This document shows, piece after piece, positions 16,895-26,958 of a stretch of 64,000 nucleotides of DNA (its first letter is position 1; each line of letters starts with the position of its first letter). The stretch spans positions 124,001 through 188,000 of the forward strand of contig NZ_JANCLX010000003.1 in the NCBI RefSeq assembly GCF_024295805.1, given 5' to 3'. The translations under genes were made by a program, and so were the position numbers. The notes under the pieces are model-generated. The model searched no databases. It saw only the letters and a program-made list of their open reading frames with translations, and had not been told where the DNA came from. The DNA is from Streptomyces cucumeris (GTDB lineage: Bacteria; Actinomycetota; Actinomycetes; Streptomycetales; Streptomycetaceae).

Positions 16895-18319
16895 ATGACC
16901 GCATATGCCGCGGGCTTCGACCCGTCCCGGGTGGCGCATCTCAATGGACGGTTCGCCCCGGTCACCGAGGAGGTCGACGCGGTGGACCTGGAGATCACCG
17001 GTGAACTGCCGGAGGAGCTGGACGGGGTCTATCTGCGCAACGGCCCCAACCCGCGGTTCACCCCGATCGGCTCCTACCTCTATCCGATCGACGGCGACGG
17101 CATGCTCCACGGCGTCTGGATGTCACAGGGACGCGCCCGCTACCGCAACCGCTTCGTCCGCACCCCGGCCATGCGCGCCGAGGAGGCGGCGGGACGGGCC
17201 CTGTGGGGCGGTCTGGAGTCCATGATCACCCCGGGCCCCGAGGAGGTCGGGGAGGCGCTGGCCGGCACCTTCAAGCCACTGCCGGACATCAACGTCATCG
17301 AGCATGCGGGACGGCTGCTGGCCCTCGCGGAGTCCGACTGCCCGTTCCGTGTGGGCCCCGGGCTGGAGACCCTCGACAAGGAGACGTTCGGCGGTCTGCT
17401 GCCCGCCGGGATCACCGCCCATCCCACGATCGATCCGGCCAGCGGTGAGATGGTGGTCTTCACCTACGCCCTCGAACCCCCTTTTCTGACGTGGTCGGTC
17501 ATCGGCCCGGACGGCGCGGTGAGCGGCGGCCCCACCCCCGTGGCGGGGGTGACGGAGCCGTCGATGATCCATGACATAGCGCTCACCGGCCGCTATCTGG
17601 TCCTGGTTCTCGCCCCGGCCTTCTTCGACCTGGCCGCGGCCATGAGCGGCGGATCGTTCCTGGCCTGGCGGCCCGAGCGCGGCACCCGCTTCGCACTGAT
17701 CCCCCGGGACGGCGGCCCGGTCCGCTGGGCGGAGGACGAGGCGTTCTGGCTCTGGCACACCGTCAACGCCCATGACACCGCCGAGGGGAACGTCGTCCTC
17801 GACTACGTCCAGTGGCCCGCCCTCACCCTCGGCAGCGCCGTGACCGGCGGGACCGCGCACCACGGTCTGACCCGTGCGGACATCGATCCGGTGGCCGGTG
17901 CGGTCCGGCGGGTCCAGCTCGACGACACACGGGTCGAACTGCCCCGGATCGACGACCGCTCCATCGGGCGCCCGCACCGGCGCATCGCGGTGGCCGCGGG
18001 CAGCGGGCGGACCGCCGGTCTGCTCCCCGGTGAGTACGACGCCCTGCGCTGGTACGACGTGGACGAGAGCGGGCTGATGACGCTGGGCTGGGACGCGGGC
18101 GACCTCTCCGTCGGCGAACCCGCCTTCGCGCCCGCCCCGGGCTCGAGCGACGACCGGCTCGGCCACTGGCTCACCTTCGCCACCGACCGTACCGACGGCA
18201 CCAGTTGGCTCCTCGTCATCCCCTCCGAGGATCCGGCCGGAGGCCCGGTGGCACGGGTGCGCATTCCGGTCCGGGTCCCCCTCGGCCTGCACGGGATCTG
18301 GCTGCCCACCGGGGAATGA
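16895..18319 (+). CDS. Carotenoid cleavage oxygenase family protein
   Basis: From ATG 16895, with an AGGAGGA site just upstream, the protein has 474 residues, the family norm. It is a seven-bladed propeller enzyme. LRNGPNPRF and GDGMLHG are family signatures, and the four iron-binding histidines are visible in [25 protein letters not shown] and the C-terminal GLHGIW. Members split carotenoids, apocarotenals or lignin-type stilbenes by oxygen cleavage. No carotenoid genes are nearby, so the substrate is unknown. It is divergent from the phosphatase operon and ends 7 bp from the convergent ABC permease gene. Confidence 0.9.
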   Translation: MTAYAAGFDPSRVAHLNGRFAPVTEEVDAVDLEITGELPEELDGVYLRNGPNPRFTPIGSYLYPIDGDGMLHGVWMSQGRARYRNRFVRTPAMRAEEAAGRALWGGLESMITPGPEEVGEALAGTFKPLPDINVIEHAGRLLALAESDCPFRVGPGLETLDKETFGGLLPAGITAHPTIDPASGEMVVFTYALEPPFLTWSVIGPDGAVSGGPTPVAGVTEPSMIHDIALTGRYLVLVLAPAFFDLAAAMSGGSFLAWRPERGTRFALIPRDGGPVRWAEDEAFWLWHTVNAHDTAEGNVVLDYVQWPALTLGSAVTGGTAHHGLTRADIDPVAGAVRRVQLDDTRVELPRIDDRSIGRPHRRIAVAAGSGRTAGLLPGEYDALRWYDVDESGLMTLGWDAGDLSVGEPAFAPAPGSSDDRLGHWLTFATDRTDGTSWLLVIPSEDPAGGPVARVRIPVRVPLGLHGIWLPTGE

Positions 18320-18326
18320 AACCGGC

Positions 18327-20786
18327 TCACCGGGGCGTTCCGGCCGCGCCCGGTGCGGAGCGGCGCAGGGCCAGTGCGGCGGGGACGACGGACGCGGCCA
18401 CGGCGAGCACCGCGCAGGCCCCGACCGCCCCGCCGATGGCCGTCCACGGGAGCACGGGCACGGCCGGCACCGACAGCAGGCGCAGGGCGGCCCAGAGCCC
18501 GGTCAGATTGAGCCCGGCGACCAGGAGCCCCAGTACCCCGCCGACCGCGACCACCATCACCGCCTCGGCACCCACCAGCCGCAGCGCCTGTCCCCTGGTG
18601 GCCCCGGCACGGCGCAGTGCCACCAGGTCGGGTATCCGGTCGGAGGTGGCCATGACCATGGTGTTGACCAGGGAGATGGCGGTGTAGAGCAGGGCGATGC
18701 CGAGGACCAGCAGAAAGCCGGTCCTGGTCTTCTCATCCGTCCCCGGCCGGGTGGAGTCCAGCCACTGGTCCCGGGTGAGCACCTGGCCGCTCGCCCCGTG
18801 CAGCGCCGCGCGCACCCCGGCGGCCACGGCGTGCGCATCGGCCCCGTCCCCGACGGTGATGTCGACGCGGTCGACGGCCGCGCCCGGGGCGTTGCGCGGT
18901 GTGAGGTAGACCCCGTTGTCACCGGTGCCGGTGGCCATCACCGCGGCGATCCGCAGGGTCCGTTCACTGCCGTCGCCGAGCCACACCCGCACCCGCTGTC
19001 CGACGGTATGCCGCTGCCACTCCTCGTTGACGATGATCGAGTCGTCGTCGAGGTCACTCACCTGGCCCGCCACGACCGGCAGCCGGGTGGTCCGGGCGAG
19101 GGGTCCCGGTTCGGCGGCGCGGGCCTCGGAGGCGACGAGGGCCACCCCGTCCTCCAGGACGTGCACCGCGCCGGCGGAGGTCGCGGACACCTGCGCACCG
19201 GGCACCGCCCGCAGCCCGCGCACGGTCGCCGCGTCGAGACTCCCGCCGTGCGCCGCCGGGACCACCACGAGGTCGGCCGCGGTCCGGGCGCGCGCCTCCG
19301 CGGCCCCGGCCGCGTTCAGCGTGCCGGTGGCGCCGAGCAGCGAACCGGCGAGGGCGACCGTGACCAGCACCGGCGCCGCGACGGCGGCGGTGCGCCGGAC
19401 ACCGGCGGCGGCGTTCTCCCGCACCAGCGTCCCTCCGGCGCCCGGCAGTCGGGCGGGGAGCCAGCCGAGCAGCCGGGTCAGCGGACGCACCACGGCGGGG
19501 GTGAGCAGGGCGACCGCGGTGATCAGCAGCATCGGCCGGCTCACATGGCTCTTCCGGTGCAACAGCTCCCCCGGGTCGCCGGACAGCGCGATTCCCAGGG
19601 TCACGGCGGCCGTCACCAGCAGACCGAGTCCGGCCAGCAGTCGGCCCCGGGTCAGCGTCGCGGTGTCCACGGACGCCTCGCGCAGCGCTTCGGTGGGGCC
19701 GGTGCGCCCCGCCCGCCAGGACGCGGCCACCACACCGCACAGCGCGACCAGGAGGCCGGTCCAGAAGGCCAGGTGGTACGGCCAGATGTGGTGGCCGATG
19801 GTGAACCAGTCCGGCGCCAGTCCGCGGTCGGCCGTCCAGTCGGCCAGCAGCGGAGCGCCGTACGCGCCGAGCGCGCAGCCGGTGGCCGAGGCGAGCGCCC
19901 CGATCAGCAGGGCCTCGGTCAGCACCATCCGGCGGAGCTGTCCCGGCGTCGCCCCGGCCGAGCGCAGCAGTCCGAACTCCCGGCGCCGCTGGGCGACCCC
20001 GAACGCGAAGGTGGACGCCACCACGAAGGCGGACACGAAGGCTGTGACGCCACCGGCCGTGCCGAACAGGGCGTTCATCGCCGTCAGCGCCTCCTTGTCG
20101 CGGTCCGGGCGGGGGTCGGCCGCCCGGCGCGCGTCCCCCGTCAGCACCCGGACGCCCTCGCTGCCGCGTACCGCCGCGCGCACGGCGGCGGCCTCGGCGC
20201 GCACCACGAGCTGCACACTGCGCGGGGACAGTGCGGCGGCGCGCCGGTCGGTGAAGAAGACGGCGTGTCCGAACCCGCCACCGGTGACGGTGCCGACGAC
20301 GCGGACGGTGCCGCGGTCGGTGCGCACCCGTTCACCGGGCCGGGCCCACCCGCCGCTGACGACGACCTCGTCGCCGGTGCGGGGCGCACGCCCGGCCTCG
20401 ATCGCGTACCGGCCGAAGGGGGCCGTGGACCAGGGGTGGCCCACCAGGTCACCGGGCGCGCCCCGGGCCCGTACCCCGAACGACCGGTCCTCCACGACGG
20501 TGCCCAGCCCGCGCAGTTCCGCCACGGTGGCGGCGGGTACGGGGCGCGGCTGGGTGAGCGGATGGACCCGCTCCCCGGCGGCCGTGGGGACGCGGAGGGT
20601 GTCCGCGCCGCGCACCACGACCGGTGCGGCGGCGAACCGCTCGGGTCCGCGGGTGGGCGGGTCCAGCGACGAGGCCAGGGCCAGGCCCATCACGGCGACC
20701 AGCGCGACCCCCAGGGCGAGTGCGATGAAACTGCCGGCGAAGGTGGTCCAGCGGGTGCGCACGGTGTGGAAGGCGACGCTCAGCAC
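18327..20786 (-). CDS. FtsX-type ABC transporter permease
   Basis: The 819-residue membrane protein has the duplicated FtsX/MacB layout: a first transmembrane helix, a large outside domain, three helices (about residues 245-370), then a second copy ending in [28 protein letters not shown] and [14 protein letters not shown] are the paired cytoplasmic coupling motifs. The GTG start overlaps the ATPase gene by 7 bases. With the ATPase it forms an exporter or stress-response transporter, probably controlled by the divergent two-component system. The substrate is unknown. Confidence 0.9.
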   Translation of the reverse strand: MLSVAFHTVRTRWTTFAGSFIALALGVALVAVMGLALASSLDPPTRGPERFAAAPVVVRGADTLRVPTAAGERVHPLTQPRPVPAATVAELRGLGTVVEDRSFGVRARGAPGDLVGHPWSTAPFGRYAIEAGRAPRTGDEVVVSGGWARPGERVRTDRGTVRVVGTVTGGGFGHAVFFTDRRAAALSPRSVQLVVRAEAAAVRAAVRGSEGVRVLTGDARRAADPRPDRDKEALTAMNALFGTAGGVTAFVSAFVVASTFAFGVAQRRREFGLLRSAGATPGQLRRMVLTEALLIGALASATGCALGAYGAPLLADWTADRGLAPDWFTIGHHIWPYHLAFWTGLLVALCGVVAASWRAGRTGPTEALREASVDTATLTRGRLLAGLGLLVTAAVTLGIALSGDPGELLHRKSHVSRPMLLITAVALLTPAVVRPLTRLLGWLPARLPGAGGTLVRENAAAGVRRTAAVAAPVLVTVALAGSLLGATGTLNAAGAAEARARTAADLVVVPAAHGGSLDAATVRGLRAVPGAQVSATSAGAVHVLEDGVALVASEARAAEPGPLARTTRLPVVAGQVSDLDDDSIIVNEEWQRHTVGQRVRVWLGDGSERTLRIAAVMATGTGDNGVYLTPRNAPGAAVDRVDITVGDGADAHAVAAGVRAALHGASGQVLTRDQWLDSTRPGTDEKTRTGFLLVLGIALLYTAISLVNTMVMATSDRIPDLVALRRAGATRGQALRLVGAEAVMVVAVGGVLGLLVAGLNLTGLWAALRLLSVPAVPVLPWTAIGGAVGACAVLAVAASVVPAALALRRSAPGAAGTPR

Positions 20787-21583
20787 GGGGCGGCCTCCAG
20801 ACGGGTCATCCGGGCGGCGATGTCCTCGGCCCGCGCCCCGGTCAGTTCACCGCTCACCCGTCCGTCGGCCAGGAACACCACCCGGTCGGCGAACGCGGCT
20901 GCCACCGGGTCGTGCGTGACCATGACGACCGTCCGGCCGTCCCCGTCGACCGTGGCGCGCAGCAGGCCGAGCACCTCACGGCCGGTCCGCGAGTCCAGCG
21001 CACCGGTGGGCTCGTCGCCGAAGAGCACATCGGGACGGGTGATCAGGGCACGGGCCAGGGCGACCCGTTGCTGCTGGCCGCCGGAGAGCTCCGCCGGACG
21101 GTGCCGCGCCCGGTCCGCGAGACCGACCTGACGGAGCGCCTCGCGCACGCGGGCCGGGGAGGGGCGGCGCCCGGCGAGCCGCAGCGGCAGTCCCACGTTC
21201 TGCTCCGCGGTCAGCGACGGCAGCAGGTTGAACGCCTGGAAGACGAACCCGATGTGAGCGCGGCGCAGCAGGGTCAGCCGGGTCTCGCCGAGCCCCGTCA
21301 GCTCCGTCCCGCATACCGTGACCGTGCCCGAGGTGGGGCGGTCCAGCCCGGCGGCGCACTGCAGCAGCGTCGACTTGCCCGAGCCGGAGGGGCCCATGAC
21401 GGCGGTGAAGGTGCCGCGGTGGAAGGTGAGGGAGACCTGGTCCAGCGCCCGCACCTCCTCCGGGCCCGACCGGTGGTGTCTGCTGACCGAACGCAGCTGG
21501 ACGGCGTCGGCCCCTTCCTGTCCGTCCGTCCGTACCCGCTCGTCCGTCTGCCGTCCGCGTCGGCCCGTGCCCCACAGCGTCAT
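20780..21583 (-). CDS. ABC transporter ATP-binding protein (MacB/LolD type)
   Basis: From ATG 21583, with GGGAGG upstream, the protein has 267 residues. Walker A is GPSGSGKST, the Q-loop [11 protein letters not shown], the signature [10 protein letters not shown], Walker [13 protein letters not shown] and the H-loop VMVTHD. It belongs to the MacB-like class that pairs with FtsX permeases and lies just upstream of one. The first 35 residues before the ABC fold look unstructured. It is divergent from a histidine kinase gene, the usual arrangement for peptide-antibiotic sensing modules in Gram-positives. Confidence 0.9.
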   Translation of the reverse strand: MTLWGTGRRGRQTDERVRTDGQEGADAVQLRSVSRHHRSGPEEVRALDQVSLTFHRGTFTAVMGPSGSGKSTLLQCAAGLDRPTSGTVTVCGTELTGLGETRLTLLRRAHIGFVFQAFNLLPSLTAEQNVGLPLRLAGRRPSPARVREALRQVGLADRARHRPAELSGGQQQRVALARALITRPDVLFGDEPTGALDSRTGREVLGLLRATVDGDGRTVVMVTHDPVAAAFADRVVFLADGRVSGELTGARAEDIAARMTRLEAAPC

Positions 21584-21751
21584 CGGATGCCGCCTCCCTG
21601 TCCCTCGTTCCACCGGCGGCTCAACGAAACCGCGCGGGAGCCGTCCACCGCAGTACGGCGGGATCGAGAGTGGGGGTAGGGCCTGCCCCACCCTCCGCAC
21701 TCCCCCTGGGGAGATGGCGGTGGTCCCAGCGGGCCTTCTACGGTGACGCCC

Positions 21752-23119
21752 ATGCACCCGGTGACCTCCGTGGCCCCCCGGAACGTGTGGCGGGCCATGT
21801 CCGCACGGGGCTTCCTGCTGTCCTCCTGGCCGTGGCGCGCGGCCGGCTATCTGCTCACCGGCGCGCTGGCCGGTGCCGTCACGCTCGTGGGCGTCACGGC
21901 GCTGGTGGCGCTGGGCGGTGTGCTCGCCCTCGTGCTCGTGGGGCTGCCGCTGCTGGTCCTCGCCGCCCTCGCCGGACTCCCGGTGGGCCGGATGGAGCGG
22001 TACCGGCTGCGGCTGATCGACCGGGAACCGGCCCCCGACCCGCATCTCACCCCCGGTGCGCACGGTCTGCGGGCCTGGCTGACGACCCGTCTGCGGGAGC
22101 AGGCCACCCGGCGGGAGCTGGGCTACGTGCTGCTGTTCGCCGTCCTGCTGTGGCCGGTCGACGCCCTCGTGGTCATGGGCGCGCTGCTGCTCCCGCTGTC
22201 CGTGGTGGCGACACCGCTGCTGATGGCCACCGTCGGGGGCGGCCAGGAGGCGAAGGTGGTGAAGCTGTGGACCGTCACCACCTGGCCGACGGCGTGCGCG
22301 GTCGCCGTCCTCGGTCTGGTCCTCATGGCCCTGGGCGGCTATCTCCTGGGGGCCGCGGCCGGTGCCAGGGCCGCGCTGACGCGGCTGCTGGTCGCCCCGC
22401 GCGAGGCGGCGCTCGGCGCGCGGGTCGTCGAACTGACCCGCTCCCGGGTCCGGTTGGTGAACGCGTTCGAGGCCGAACGGCGCCGTATCGAGCGTGATCT
22501 GCACGACGGTGCGCAGCAACGGCTGGTGGCGCTGACGATGACGCTCGGTCTGGCCCGTCTCGACACCCCGCCGGGCCCCCTCGCCGACCAGCTCGCCAAG
22601 GCCCATCAGGAGGCGGGCGCGGTACTGGCGGAGCTGCGCGAGCTGATCCACGGCATCCATCCGCAGGTGCTCACGGACTTCGGCCTCGGGGCGGCGGTGG
22701 CCGATGCCGCGGACCGCTCCCCGGTCCCCGTGGACGTGGACCTGGACCTGCCGGGACGGCTGCCGCGGGCGGTGGAGGCGGCCGCGTACTTCGTGGTCCG
22801 CGAGGCCCTCGTCAACACGGCCAGGCACAGCGGGGCGAGCCGGGCGGAGGTGAGCGGCGGGCACCGCGACGGACGGCTGGTCCTGCGGGTGCGCGACGAC
22901 GGCAGGGGTGGCGCCGACCCGGGGGCGGGCAGCGGGCTGACCGGACTCGCGGACCGGGTGTCGGTGCTCGATGGCAGACTCTCCCTGTCCAGCCCGCCGG
23001 GCGGACCGACCCTGGTGTGTGTGGAGTTTCCTTGCGAACCGACCGACAGCGATCCTCCGGCCGGCCTCTGCGCGTCGTGCTCGCCGAGGACGGTGTGCTG
23101 CTGCGGGAAGGGCTCATAG
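21752..23119 (+). CDS. Membrane sensor histidine kinase (DesK/NarL-partner type)
   Basis: The protein has about 455 residues, with four to six N-terminal membrane segments (about 30-215) and no large outside loop. A HisKA_3 dimerisation helix with the phospho-His in ERDLHDGAQQRLVAL follows, then a short HATPase domain (EALVNTARHSGA, VRDDGRG, GSGLTGLADR). ATG 21752 is chosen over an in-frame GTG at 21743; neither has a clear ribosome-binding site. The last ~100 bases overlap the response regulator gene. The C-terminal Cys-rich tail (SCSPRTVCCCGKG) comes from this overlap and is probably not functional. Confidence 0.88.
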   Translation: MHPVTSVAPRNVWRAMSARGFLLSSWPWRAAGYLLTGALAGAVTLVGVTALVALGGVLALVLVGLPLLVLAALAGLPVGRMERYRLRLIDREPAPDPHLTPGAHGLRAWLTTRLREQATRRELGYVLLFAVLLWPVDALVVMGALLLPLSVVATPLLMATVGGGQEAKVVKLWTVTTWPTACAVAVLGLVLMALGGYLLGAAAGARAALTRLLVAPREAALGARVVELTRSRVRLVNAFEAERRRIERDLHDGAQQRLVALTMTLGLARLDTPPGPLADQLAKAHQEAGAVLAELRELIHGIHPQVLTDFGLGAAVADAADRSPVPVDVDLDLPGRLPRAVEAAAYFVVREALVNTARHSGASRAEVSGGHRDGRLVLRVRDDGRGGADPGAGSGLTGLADRVSVLDGRLSLSSPPGGPTLVCVEFPCEPTDSDPPAGLCASCSPRTVCCCGKGS

Positions 23120-23709
23120 AGCTGCTCGGCCGGTGCGGCCATATGGTGGTCGCGGCCGTCGGTGACGCCCCGGCGCTGCTGGCCGCCGTCGAGGAGCACG
23201 CGCCGGACATCGTGGTGACCGATGTGCGGATGCCGCCGGGGTTCCAGGACGAGGGACTGCACGCGGCGGTGCGGCTGCGCGAGCGGCGGCCCGCCCTGCC
23301 CGTCCTGGTGCTCAGTCAGTACGTGCAGCGGGCGTACGCCTCGGACCTGCTGGACTCCGGTGACGGCACCGGCGTCGGCTATCTGCTCAAGGACCGGGTG
23401 GGGCAGGTCGAGGAGTTCATGGACGCCCTGGGCGCGGTCGCCGACGGCGGCACCGTGGTCGACCCCGAGGTGGTGCGCCAACTGCTGCGCAGGCGCCGCG
23501 ATCCGCTGGAGCGGCTGACCCCGCGCGAACGGGAAGTCCTCGCCCTGATCGCGGAGGGCCGGTCCAACGCCGCGATCGCCCGTGCGCTGGTGGTGTCCGA
23601 CGCGGCCGTGGGCAAGCACATCAGCGGCATCCTCACCAAGCTGGACCTCCCGCCGGGCGAGGACACCCACCGCCGGGTGCTCGCCGTGCTGGCCTATCTA
23701 CGGGCCTGA
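23017..23709 (+). CDS. NarL/FixJ-type response regulator
   Basis: The product is about 230 residues with a receiver (LAEDGVLLREG, IVVTDVRMPPG with the phosphoacceptor Asp, YLLKDRV with the Lys) and a LuxR helix-turn-helix (LTPREREVLALIAEGRSN, VVSDAAVGKHISGIL). It partners the overlapping kinase gene. GTG 23017 is the longest start; TTG 23032, preceded by TGGAG, is at least as likely. The divergent ABC transporter is the obvious regulon candidate. Confidence 0.88.
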   Translation: MCGVSLRTDRQRSSGRPLRVVLAEDGVLLREGLIELLGRCGHMVVAAVGDAPALLAAVEEHAPDIVVTDVRMPPGFQDEGLHAAVRLRERRPALPVLVLSQYVQRAYASDLLDSGDGTGVGYLLKDRVGQVEEFMDALGAVADGGTVVDPEVVRQLLRRRRDPLERLTPREREVLALIAEGRSNAAIARALVVSDAAVGKHISGILTKLDLPPGEDTHRRVLAVLAYLRA

Positions 23710-23743
23710 GGACGAGCGGTCCCACAGGCGTGAGGACGAGCGG
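23707..23743 (+). repeat. 13-bp direct repeat (TGAGGACGAGCGG, two copies)
   Basis: Two exact copies start 24 bp apart at 23707 and 23731. The first includes the stop codon of the response regulator gene. It looks like a small tandem duplication at the gene end, with no clear function. Confidence 0.6.
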
Positions 23744-23745
23744 AG

Positions 23746-23767
23746 CGGGTGGTTCCGAACCCACCCG
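23746..23767 (+). terminator. Hairpin CGGGTGG-N8-CCACCCG after the response regulator
   Basis: A perfect 7-bp stem with an 8-base loop lies 37 bp past the stop codon. There is no U-tract, which is common for Streptomyces terminators. It would separate the two-component operon from the cobalamin leader that follows. Confidence 0.5.
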
Positions 23768-23854
23768 AACCCGGCCGTACCGCGCGACCGGCGTGCGACC
23801 GCGCGCCCCCGAGCGCGCTTGTCACCACCCCGATCCGGGCATTACTGTCACCAC

Positions 23855-24012
23855 GCCTTGGTGAACGGGAAATCGGTGTGATGCCGGTGCGGCCCTCGCC
23901 ACTGTGATCGGGAAGTCCGGCTCCGGCCCTCACGGGCAGCCACTGGGTCCTCGGACCCGGGAAGGCGGAGCACGGGCGGTGGTACCCGTCAGCCAGGAGA
24001 CCGGCCGAGGCA
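23855..24012 (+). ncRNA. Cobalamin (AdoCbl) riboswitch upstream of cbiM
   Basis: The leader of the cobalt transport operon carries the B12 box AGCCAGGAGACCGGCC at 23991-24006. Upstream are the conserved elements GGTGAACGGGAAATCGG, GGTGCGG, GCCACTG twice, and GGGAAGGC. These are the core elements of cobalamin riboswitches in their usual order. When adenosylcobalamin is plentiful it should fold to block expression of the downstream cobalt importer. The boundaries are approximate, and the start codon lies about 45 bases past the B12 box. Confidence 0.9.
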
Positions 24013-24053
24013 CGTCGTCCATCCACGAGGTGCTGGAGAGGGTCTGCTGAGCC

Positions 24054-24758
24054 ATGCACATAGCCGAGGGTTTTCTGCCTCCGGCGCACGCGATCGCCTG
24101 GGGCGTCGCGTCCGCGCCTTTCGTCGTCCACGGAGTGAGGTCCCTCACCCGTGAGGTCAAGGAGCATCCGGAGAGCACCCTGCTCCTCGGCGCCTCCGGA
24201 GCCTTCACCTTCGTCCTGTCGGCCCTCAAACTGCCCTCGGTGACCGGAAGCTGTTCCCATCCGACCGGCACCGGTCTGGGCGCCATCCTGTTCCGCCCGC
24301 CGATCATGGCGGTACTGGGCACGATCACCCTGCTCTTCCAGGCGCTGCTGCTCGCACACGGCGGCCTGACCACGCTCGGCGCCAACGTCTTCTCGATGGC
24401 GATCGTCGGGCCATGGGCCGGTTACGCGGTGTACCGGCTGCTGCGGCGGACCGGGGTACCGCTGATGGTCGCCGTGTTCTTCGCCGCGTTCGTGGCCGAT
24501 CTGTCCACCTACTGCGTCACCAGCGTGCAGCTCGCCCTCGCCTTCCCGGACCCGAGCAGCGGGTTCCTGGGCGCGCTGGGCAAGTTCGGCTCCATCTTCG
24601 CCGTCACCCAGATCCCGCTCGCGGTCAGTGAGGGATTCCTCACGGTGCTCGTGATGCGACTGCTGGCGCAGTCCAGCAAGGGTGAGCTGACCCGGCTGGG
24701 CGTGTTCCCTGCCGATGAGCGGAAGCGGACCGAGACGACCGAGGCGGTGGCCCGATGA
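24054..24758 (+). CDS. cbiM: Cobalt ECF transporter membrane component CbiM
   Basis: The 234-residue protein begins [13 protein letters not shown], the metal-binding N-terminus of CbiM in which Met1 and His2 bind the ion. It continues with hydrophobic segments and [15 protein letters not shown], a second family signature. It is the substrate-specific component of a cobalt ECF transporter. It is first in cbiMNQO, directly under the cobalamin riboswitch, and couples to cbiN by ATGA overlap. Confidence 0.95.
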   Translation: MHIAEGFLPPAHAIAWGVASAPFVVHGVRSLTREVKEHPESTLLLGASGAFTFVLSALKLPSVTGSCSHPTGTGLGAILFRPPIMAVLGTITLLFQALLLAHGGLTTLGANVFSMAIVGPWAGYAVYRLLRRTGVPLMVAVFFAAFVADLSTYCVTSVQLALAFPDPSSGFLGALGKFGSIFAVTQIPLAVSEGFLTVLVMRLLAQSSKGELTRLGVFPADERKRTETTEAVAR

Positions 24759-25123
24759 GCCGTAACACGAAGATCAACGCCCTGCTGCTGCTCGCGGTGG
24801 CGGCGCTCGCGATCGTGCCGCTGGCCCTGGGGCTCGGCGACCACAAGAAGGAGCCCTTCACGGGCTCCGACTCCGAGGCGGAGACCGCGATCACCGAGCT
24901 GAAGCCCGACTACGAGCCGTGGTTCTCACCGCTCTACGAACCGCCGTCCGGGGAGATCGAGTCGGCCCTGTTCGCCCTCCAGGCGGCCCTGGGCGCCGGC
25001 GTCCTCGCCTACTACTTCGGGCTGCGCCGGGGACGGCGCCAGGGCGAGCAGCGGGCGCAGGAGCGGCAGGAGGCCGAGGGCGCCTCCGTGGCCGCCCGGG
25101 AGCCGGACGACGAGAGCGTCTGA
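24755..25123 (+). CDS. cbiN: Cobalt transporter auxiliary subunit CbiN
   Basis: The 122-residue protein has two membrane segments (about residues 7-26 and 70-88) joined by an outside loop with [15 protein letters not shown] and [23 protein letters not shown] cut here to its key parts: SDSEAE, PDYEPW and PPSGE. This is the CbiN pattern. CbiN associates loosely with CbiM and is needed for cobalt uptake. The charged C-terminal tail is cytoplasmic. It starts inside the cbiM stop and ends 6 bp before cbiQ. Confidence 0.92.
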   Translation: MSRNTKINALLLLAVAALAIVPLALGLGDHKKEPFTGSDSEAETAITELKPDYEPWFSPLYEPPSGEIESALFALQAALGAGVLAYYFGLRRGRRQGEQRAQERQEAEGASVAAREPDDESV

Positions 25124-25129
25124 GCCCCC

Positions 25130-25876
25130 GTGCTGCCGATCGACGAGGCGGCGCACAGCAGTCGCTGGCGCCGCCGTCACCCCGTGGACAAGGCCGTGCT
25201 CGGACTCGGCCTGACCGTACTCGCGATCTCGTTGCCGCCGTGGCCCGGCGCGGCGCTGGTGATGATGACCGCGCTGACCGTAATGCTCGGCCCGGCGGGT
25301 GTGCCGGGGCGGCGGCTGTGGCGCGCCTACCGGGTTCCGCTGGGCTTCTGTGTGACCGGGGCGGCCACCCTGCTGGTGCGGGTCGGCGGCGACGGCTTCG
25401 TGGGCCTCGCCGAAGGGGGACCGCAGCGCGCGGGAGAGCTGCTGCTGCGCACCTCCGCCGCGTCCCTCGGGGTGCTGCTGTTCGCGTTCACCACCCCCAT
25501 GTCCGATCTGCTGCCGCGGCTGGTGAAGGCCGGAGTGCCCGCGCCGGTGGTGGACGTCGCCCTCGTGACGTACCGGATGAGCTTCCTGCTCCTGGACTCC
25601 GTGCGCAGCGTGCGGCAGGCGCAGGCGGCCCGGCTGGGACACACCACCCGGGCCGCCGCCTGGCGCTCGCTCGCCGGGCTCGGCGCCACGGCGTTCGTCC
25701 GGGCCTTCGACCGGGCGGCACGGCTGCAGAACGGGCTGGCCGGGCGCGGTTACGACGGCACCCTGCGCGTCCTGGTGCCCAAGGCCCGGGTCTCCGCCCG
25801 CTTCACCACGGCGAGCGCCGCGCTGCTGGCCGCACTGATCACCCTCACCCTCGTACTGGAAGGTCCGCTGTCATGA
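25130..25876 (+). CDS. cbiQ: Cobalt ECF transporter T component CbiQ
   Basis: The 248-residue membrane protein starts at GTG 25130. It carries the T-component coupling motifs, seen here as AQAARLGHTT and RAARLQNGLAGRGYDG, which contact the ATPase. About five or six membrane segments are visible. It links CbiM/N to CbiO. The stop overlaps cbiO as ATGA. Confidence 0.93.
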   Translation: MLPIDEAAHSSRWRRRHPVDKAVLGLGLTVLAISLPPWPGAALVMMTALTVMLGPAGVPGRRLWRAYRVPLGFCVTGAATLLVRVGGDGFVGLAEGGPQRAGELLLRTSAASLGVLLFAFTTPMSDLLPRLVKAGVPAPVVDVALVTYRMSFLLLDSVRSVRQAQAARLGHTTRAAAWRSLAGLGATAFVRAFDRAARLQNGLAGRGYDGTLRVLVPKARVSARFTTASAALLAALITLTLVLEGPLS

Positions 25877-26724
25877 GCGAGCCGGTACCCCTGGTCGCCC
25901 TGCGGGGCGCGTCCTTCGCCTACGAGGACGGCCCGGCCGTGCTGGACGGGCTCGACTTCGAGGTGCGCGAGGGCCGTGCGCTGGCGCTGCTGGGCCGCAA
26001 CGGCAGCGGCAAGACCACGCTGATGCGGCTGCTCAGCGGTGGACTGAAGCCGCACTCCGGGCAGTTGACGGTCGAGGGTGTACCGGCCGCCTACGACCGC
26101 AAGGGGCTGACCCGGCTGCGGACCACGGTGCAGCTGGTGGTGCAGGACCCGGACGACCAGCTCTTCGCCGCCTCCGTCGAACAGGACGTGTCGTTCGGCC
26201 CGCTGAACCTGGGCCTGCCGCATCCGGAGGTCCGGGCGCGGGTCGCCGAGGCGCTCACCGCCCTGGACATCGCGGCCCTGGCCGACCGCCCGACCCATCT
26301 GCTGTCGTACGGCCAGCGCAAGCGGACCGCGATCGCCGGTGCCGTGGCGATGCGCCCGCGCGTCCTGATCCTCGACGAACCGACCGCCGGGCTCGACCCG
26401 GACGGGCAGGAGCGGCTGCTCACCACCCTCGGCGGGCTGCGCGAGAGCGGCACCACCGTGGTCATGGCCACCCACGATGTGGACCTCGCACTGCGCTGGG
26501 CCGATGACGCGGCACTGCTCACCCCGTCCGGTGCGTACACCGGCCCCGCGGCCACCGCGCTGTCCCGCACCGATCTGCTCCGGCAGGCGGGGCTGCGCCT
26601 GCCATGGGGGGTGGCCACCGCCGGACTGCTGCGGGCGCGGGGGATGCTGACCGACACCGAGCCCGGACCGCGCACCCCGGAAGAACTCGCCGCCCTCGCC
26701 GCGGGGGTGCCGGCCGACGGCTGA
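25873..26724 (+). CDS. cbiO: Cobalt ECF transporter ATPase CbiO
   Basis: The 283-residue ATPase has Walker A GRNGSGKTT, the Q-loop VQDPDDQLFAASVEQDV (typical of ECF ATPases), the signature LSYGQRKRTAIAG, Walker B VLILDEPTAGLD and the H-loop MATHD. The LSYGQ signature in place of LSGGQ is common in CbiO. It is the last gene of the cobalt operon and is followed by a strong hairpin. Confidence 0.94.
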   Translation: MSEPVPLVALRGASFAYEDGPAVLDGLDFEVREGRALALLGRNGSGKTTLMRLLSGGLKPHSGQLTVEGVPAAYDRKGLTRLRTTVQLVVQDPDDQLFAASVEQDVSFGPLNLGLPHPEVRARVAEALTALDIAALADRPTHLLSYGQRKRTAIAGAVAMRPRVLILDEPTAGLDPDGQERLLTTLGGLRESGTTVVMATHDVDLALRWADDAALLTPSGAYTGPAATALSRTDLLRQAGLRLPWGVATAGLLRARGMLTDTEPGPRTPEELAALAAGVPADG

Positions 26725-26736
26725 GCCGGCGCACCT

Positions 26737-26768
26737 GCCGGGGCCTCGGAGGAGGAAGCGGCCCCGGC
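26737..26768 (+). terminator. Hairpin GCCGGGGCC-N14-GGCCCCGGC after cbiO
   Basis: A perfect 9-bp GC stem with a 14-base loop starts 12 bp past the cbiO stop. There is no T-tract. It is placed to end the cobalt operon. The rest of the stretch to 26958 shows no gene. Confidence 0.65.
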
Positions 26769-26958
26769 GTCTGCGTGCTCCCCAAGTGACGCAGCCGACT
26801 GATCGCGTGACAAGCGTTCCGACCGGACATCACCCCGTTGCCCCAGCGCCCGGCACCACCCCCGTCCCCCGCTCCTCCACCCGGCCCCCGGCGCACCCCC
26901 GGCGCACACACCCGCACTCCGGGAAGCACGACCTGTCCGGAGGACCGGGCGGTGAAGA

